Shown here: one piece after another, positions 13,709 through 14,789 of the stretch
Layout: the number at the start of each line of letters is the position of its first letter
How positions within the stretch are numbered: the first letter of the stretch is position 1
Assembly: GCA_900767025.1 (NCBI GenBank)
Contig: CAAFXS010000094.1
Coordinates: forward strand, 1 to 14,789
Direction: 5' to 3'
Source of the DNA: Clostridia bacterium
Lineage (GTDB): Bacteria > Bacillota > Clostridia > Oscillospirales > Acutalibacteraceae
Length of the DNA stretch: 14,789 nucleotides
Notes under the pieces: model-generated
Told to the model about the DNA's origin: nothing
Databases searched by the model: none
The model's input: the letters and a program-made list of their open reading frames with translations, nothing else
Program-made: the position numbers and the translations under genes

Positions 13709-13893
13709 TTGATATTGTATTCTCTATTTTAATGGCGATTTTGGGCATTATTCTTGGCTATGGTATTTGTATTCGGAAAACAAACGAGGAGCTTAAAAAA
13801 GCGTTCGATGAAATAGCTAACAATGATGGCCTTACATTTGGAGAAGCTGTAAAGTTTATGAAAATATTAGAAAAGGCGATGGAAAAGTTATGA
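13705..13893 (+). CDS. Small single-span membrane protein
   Basis: This 62-aa protein starts at ATG 13705, with GGGAG eight bases upstream and an ATGA overlap with the zinc-finger ORF. Residues 2-22 (IDIVFSILMAILGIILGYGIC) form one transmembrane helix. A positively charged IRKTNEE junction follows, then a cytosolic amphipathic helix to the end (EAVKFMKILEKAMEKL). The likely topology is N-out, C-in. The function is unknown. A longer frame opening near 13651 would add residues without a ribosome site and is less likely. Confidence 0.7.
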   Translation: MIDIVFSILMAILGIILGYGICIRKTNEELKKAFDEIANNDGLTFGEAVKFMKILEKAMEKL

Positions 13894-14090
13894 GTGAATG
13901 TGCAATGGACATGGGTAAACGATGCAGAGCACTGACGGTCAAAAAGTGTGAAGGCTGCTCGTTTAGAAAAACCGAAGAAGAATTTAATGCTGGTGTTGAG
14001 CATGCAAAAGAAATTCTGAAAGCCAAAGGCCTGAGACCTGTTTTTGACTGGGCAGACGGCCGGCAGATTGTGACGGTGACTGAAATATAA
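13890..14090 (+). CDS. Small Cys-rich phage protein
   Basis: This 66-aa protein begins in an ATGA overlap with the membrane-protein gene. Four cysteines in the N-terminal third (C4, C12, C20, C23; pattern C-x7-C-x7-CEGC-SFRKT) suggest a zinc site. They are followed by a helix (EEEFNAGVEHAKEILKAKGL) and a short strand end. The arrangement is familiar from Firmicutes phage early regions, where it is annotated hypothetical. Its TAA shares a base with the ATG of the deaminase gene (TAATG), so the two are likely coupled in translation. Confidence 0.7.
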   Translation: MSECAMDMGKRCRALTVKKCEGCSFRKTEEEFNAGVEHAKEILKAKGLRPVFDWADGRQIVTVTEI

Positions 14091-14581
14091 TGGAAATCAA
14101 TTGTAAATCATGTGAACATAAACCGGTATGTAAAATATCGTTTGCTGACTATGATGTGTGTGAGAATTATTATCCGTCGTCAAGAACAAGCATTGATGAA
14201 TATTATCTCGGTATCGCAAGGGCAGTGAGCAGGCGATCAACATGCCTGAGAAGACAATACGGCGCGGTAATTGTCAAGAATGATGAAATTATTGCGACCG
14301 GTTATAACGGACCGCCGAGAGGCGAGGAGCATTGTCAGAAATGTTCTCGCACGGGACACGAGCATGGCGACGGAAACTATGACGGGTGCAACAGCGTACA
14401 TGCTGAAATGAATGCGATAATTTCCGCAGCAAGGCGGGACATGATTGGAAGCACATTATATTTGGCCGGTTTCGATAACGGAGAAGAGATAATTGCCGAA
14501 CCGTGTCCCGTTTGTTGGCGAATGATTAAGAACGCCGGCATTAAAAAAGTCAAGATGAAAAGCGCACAGGAAAAACGTTAA
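14090..14581 (+). CDS. dCMP deaminase with N-terminal zinc ribbon
   Basis: This 163-aa enzyme converts dCMP to dUMP for ThyX. The catalytic zinc site is H104-A-E106 and P138-C139-x2-C142. The GYNGPPRG loop (71-78) and the C82, C85, C100 set are typical of dCMP deaminases of phage and T4 type, which are often allosterically controlled by dCTP and dTTP. Residues 1-28 add a small zinc ribbon (C5, C8, C14, C24) that is absent from the core family and may aid binding to partners or nucleic acid. It is the last gene; 89 bases separate it from the right repeat. Together with the dUTPase it provides two routes to dUMP. Confidence 0.93.
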   Translation: MEINCKSCEHKPVCKISFADYDVCENYYPSSRTSIDEYYLGIARAVSRRSTCLRRQYGAVIVKNDEIIATGYNGPPRGEEHCQKCSRTGHEHGDGNYDGCNSVHAEMNAIISAARRDMIGSTLYLAGFDNGEEIIAEPCPVCWRMIKNAGIKKVKMKSAQEKR

Positions 14582-14626
14582 CTTTTTGTGTGAAATGCCG
14601 GCGCACGGAATGGCACAGTAGTAGTT

Positions 14627-14641
14627 GTATAATTCCTATAC
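14627..14641 (+). other. Small hairpin in the right-end non-coding strip
   Basis: GTATA (14627-14631) and TATAC (14637-14641) form a 5-bp stem with loop ATTCC, between the last gene and the right repeat. A second weak stem GTGTG/CGCAC lies at 14588-14606. Neither has a T-run, so no convincing intrinsic terminator closes the operon. TATAAT at 14628-14633 has no -35 partner. Confidence 0.3.
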
Positions 14642-14670
14642 ATATCGCATAAAAAAGGGCTTTAAAAAAG

Positions 14671-14789
14671 TCAAGATGAGTCAAGATAATTCAAGATGAT
14701 TTTTTTCATCTTGACTTGGCTCAAAGCCAGGTATAACTTCATTCGTGAATCAAAAAGTCAAGAAGTCAAGATGAAATTCAAAATTTAAT
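14671..14789. repeat. Right terminal inverted repeat (119 bp, perfect)
   Basis: Exact reverse complement of 1-119, including the iteron-like TCAAGATGA copies at 14670-14699 and the TGGCT/AGCCA hairpin. The last base of the window is its outer end. The inner boundary (14670/14671) lies 89 bases after the final stop codon. Confidence 0.97.

Noticed and set aside
14582..14670. Intrinsic terminator at the end of the operon
   Set aside because: Only short stems without T-runs are seen, so no confident terminator can be called.
1..14789. Terminal repeats as ends of an insertion sequence or transposon
   Set aside because: No transposase or integrase is encoded, no target-site duplication can be seen, and the cargo is a complete phage replication operon.

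Overview
The window looks like the early (regulation, replication and nucleotide-metabolism) part of a temperate or plasmid-like tailed phage, or of a phage-derived linear element. The host is probably a Gram-positive Clostridia-type bacterium. Evidence for the host: strong AGGAGG-type ribosome binding sites with frequent TTG starts, a DUF739-like regulator, a GAAC-N4-GTTC site matching the Gram-positive LexA box, and a VRR-NUC / SNF2 / DUF669 / D5 helicase gene set familiar from gut Firmicutes phages. No capsid, portal, terminase, integrase, lysis or terminal-protein gene was found, so this is not a self-sufficient virion genome by gene content.

The two ends are perfect inverted repeats of 119 bp (1-119 and 14671-14789), and the sequence stops exactly at their outer edges. 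The repeats carry a 10-bp motif of the form TCATCTTGAC in several copies and orientations. Either the window is a complete linear replicon with terminal inverted repeats, or it is a segment of a larger phage genome bounded by an inverted repeat at which assembly stopped. The lack of packaging and structural genes, and a repeat length equal to a common assembler k-mer size, keep the second reading fully open.

Layout: 120-734 is a non-coding leader with a LexA-like palindrome, a good sigma-A promoter (TTGAAT-17-TATAAT), further palindromes, one complete tRNA with anticodon CAT, and two tRNA-like relics. From 735 to 14581 every gene is on the plus strand, mostly with ATGA/TAATG overlaps, as one long operon. 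Order: two small regulators (735-1119), an SH3-like unknown, SNF2 helicase, VRR-NUC nuclease with an apparent ATC start, a pyocin-knob tail-fibre-like protein, a fused Cas4/RecB-like nuclease plus Sak4-like ATPase, a 42-aa ORF, an HD hydrolase, a lipoprotein, a DUF669 ssDNA-binding protein, an HNH homing endonuclease, a family B DNA polymerase with an in-frame TAG, an orphan zinc-finger fragment, a primase-polymerase/SF3 helicase, then a MazG-like protein, ThyX, dUTPase, four small ORFs and dCMP deaminase.

How it works together: the PriPol-helicase, polymerase B and DUF669 protein form the replication core. SNF2, VRR-NUC and the nuclease-Sak4 fusion form a recombination or fork-processing set. 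dCMP deaminase, dUTPase and ThyX complete dCMP to dUMP to dTMP. The most unusual points are the terminal repeats with iterons, the TAG placed directly after the polymerase proofreading motif I, the tail-fibre-like knob protein tightly coupled inside the replication operon, and the single-chain nuclease-recombinase.
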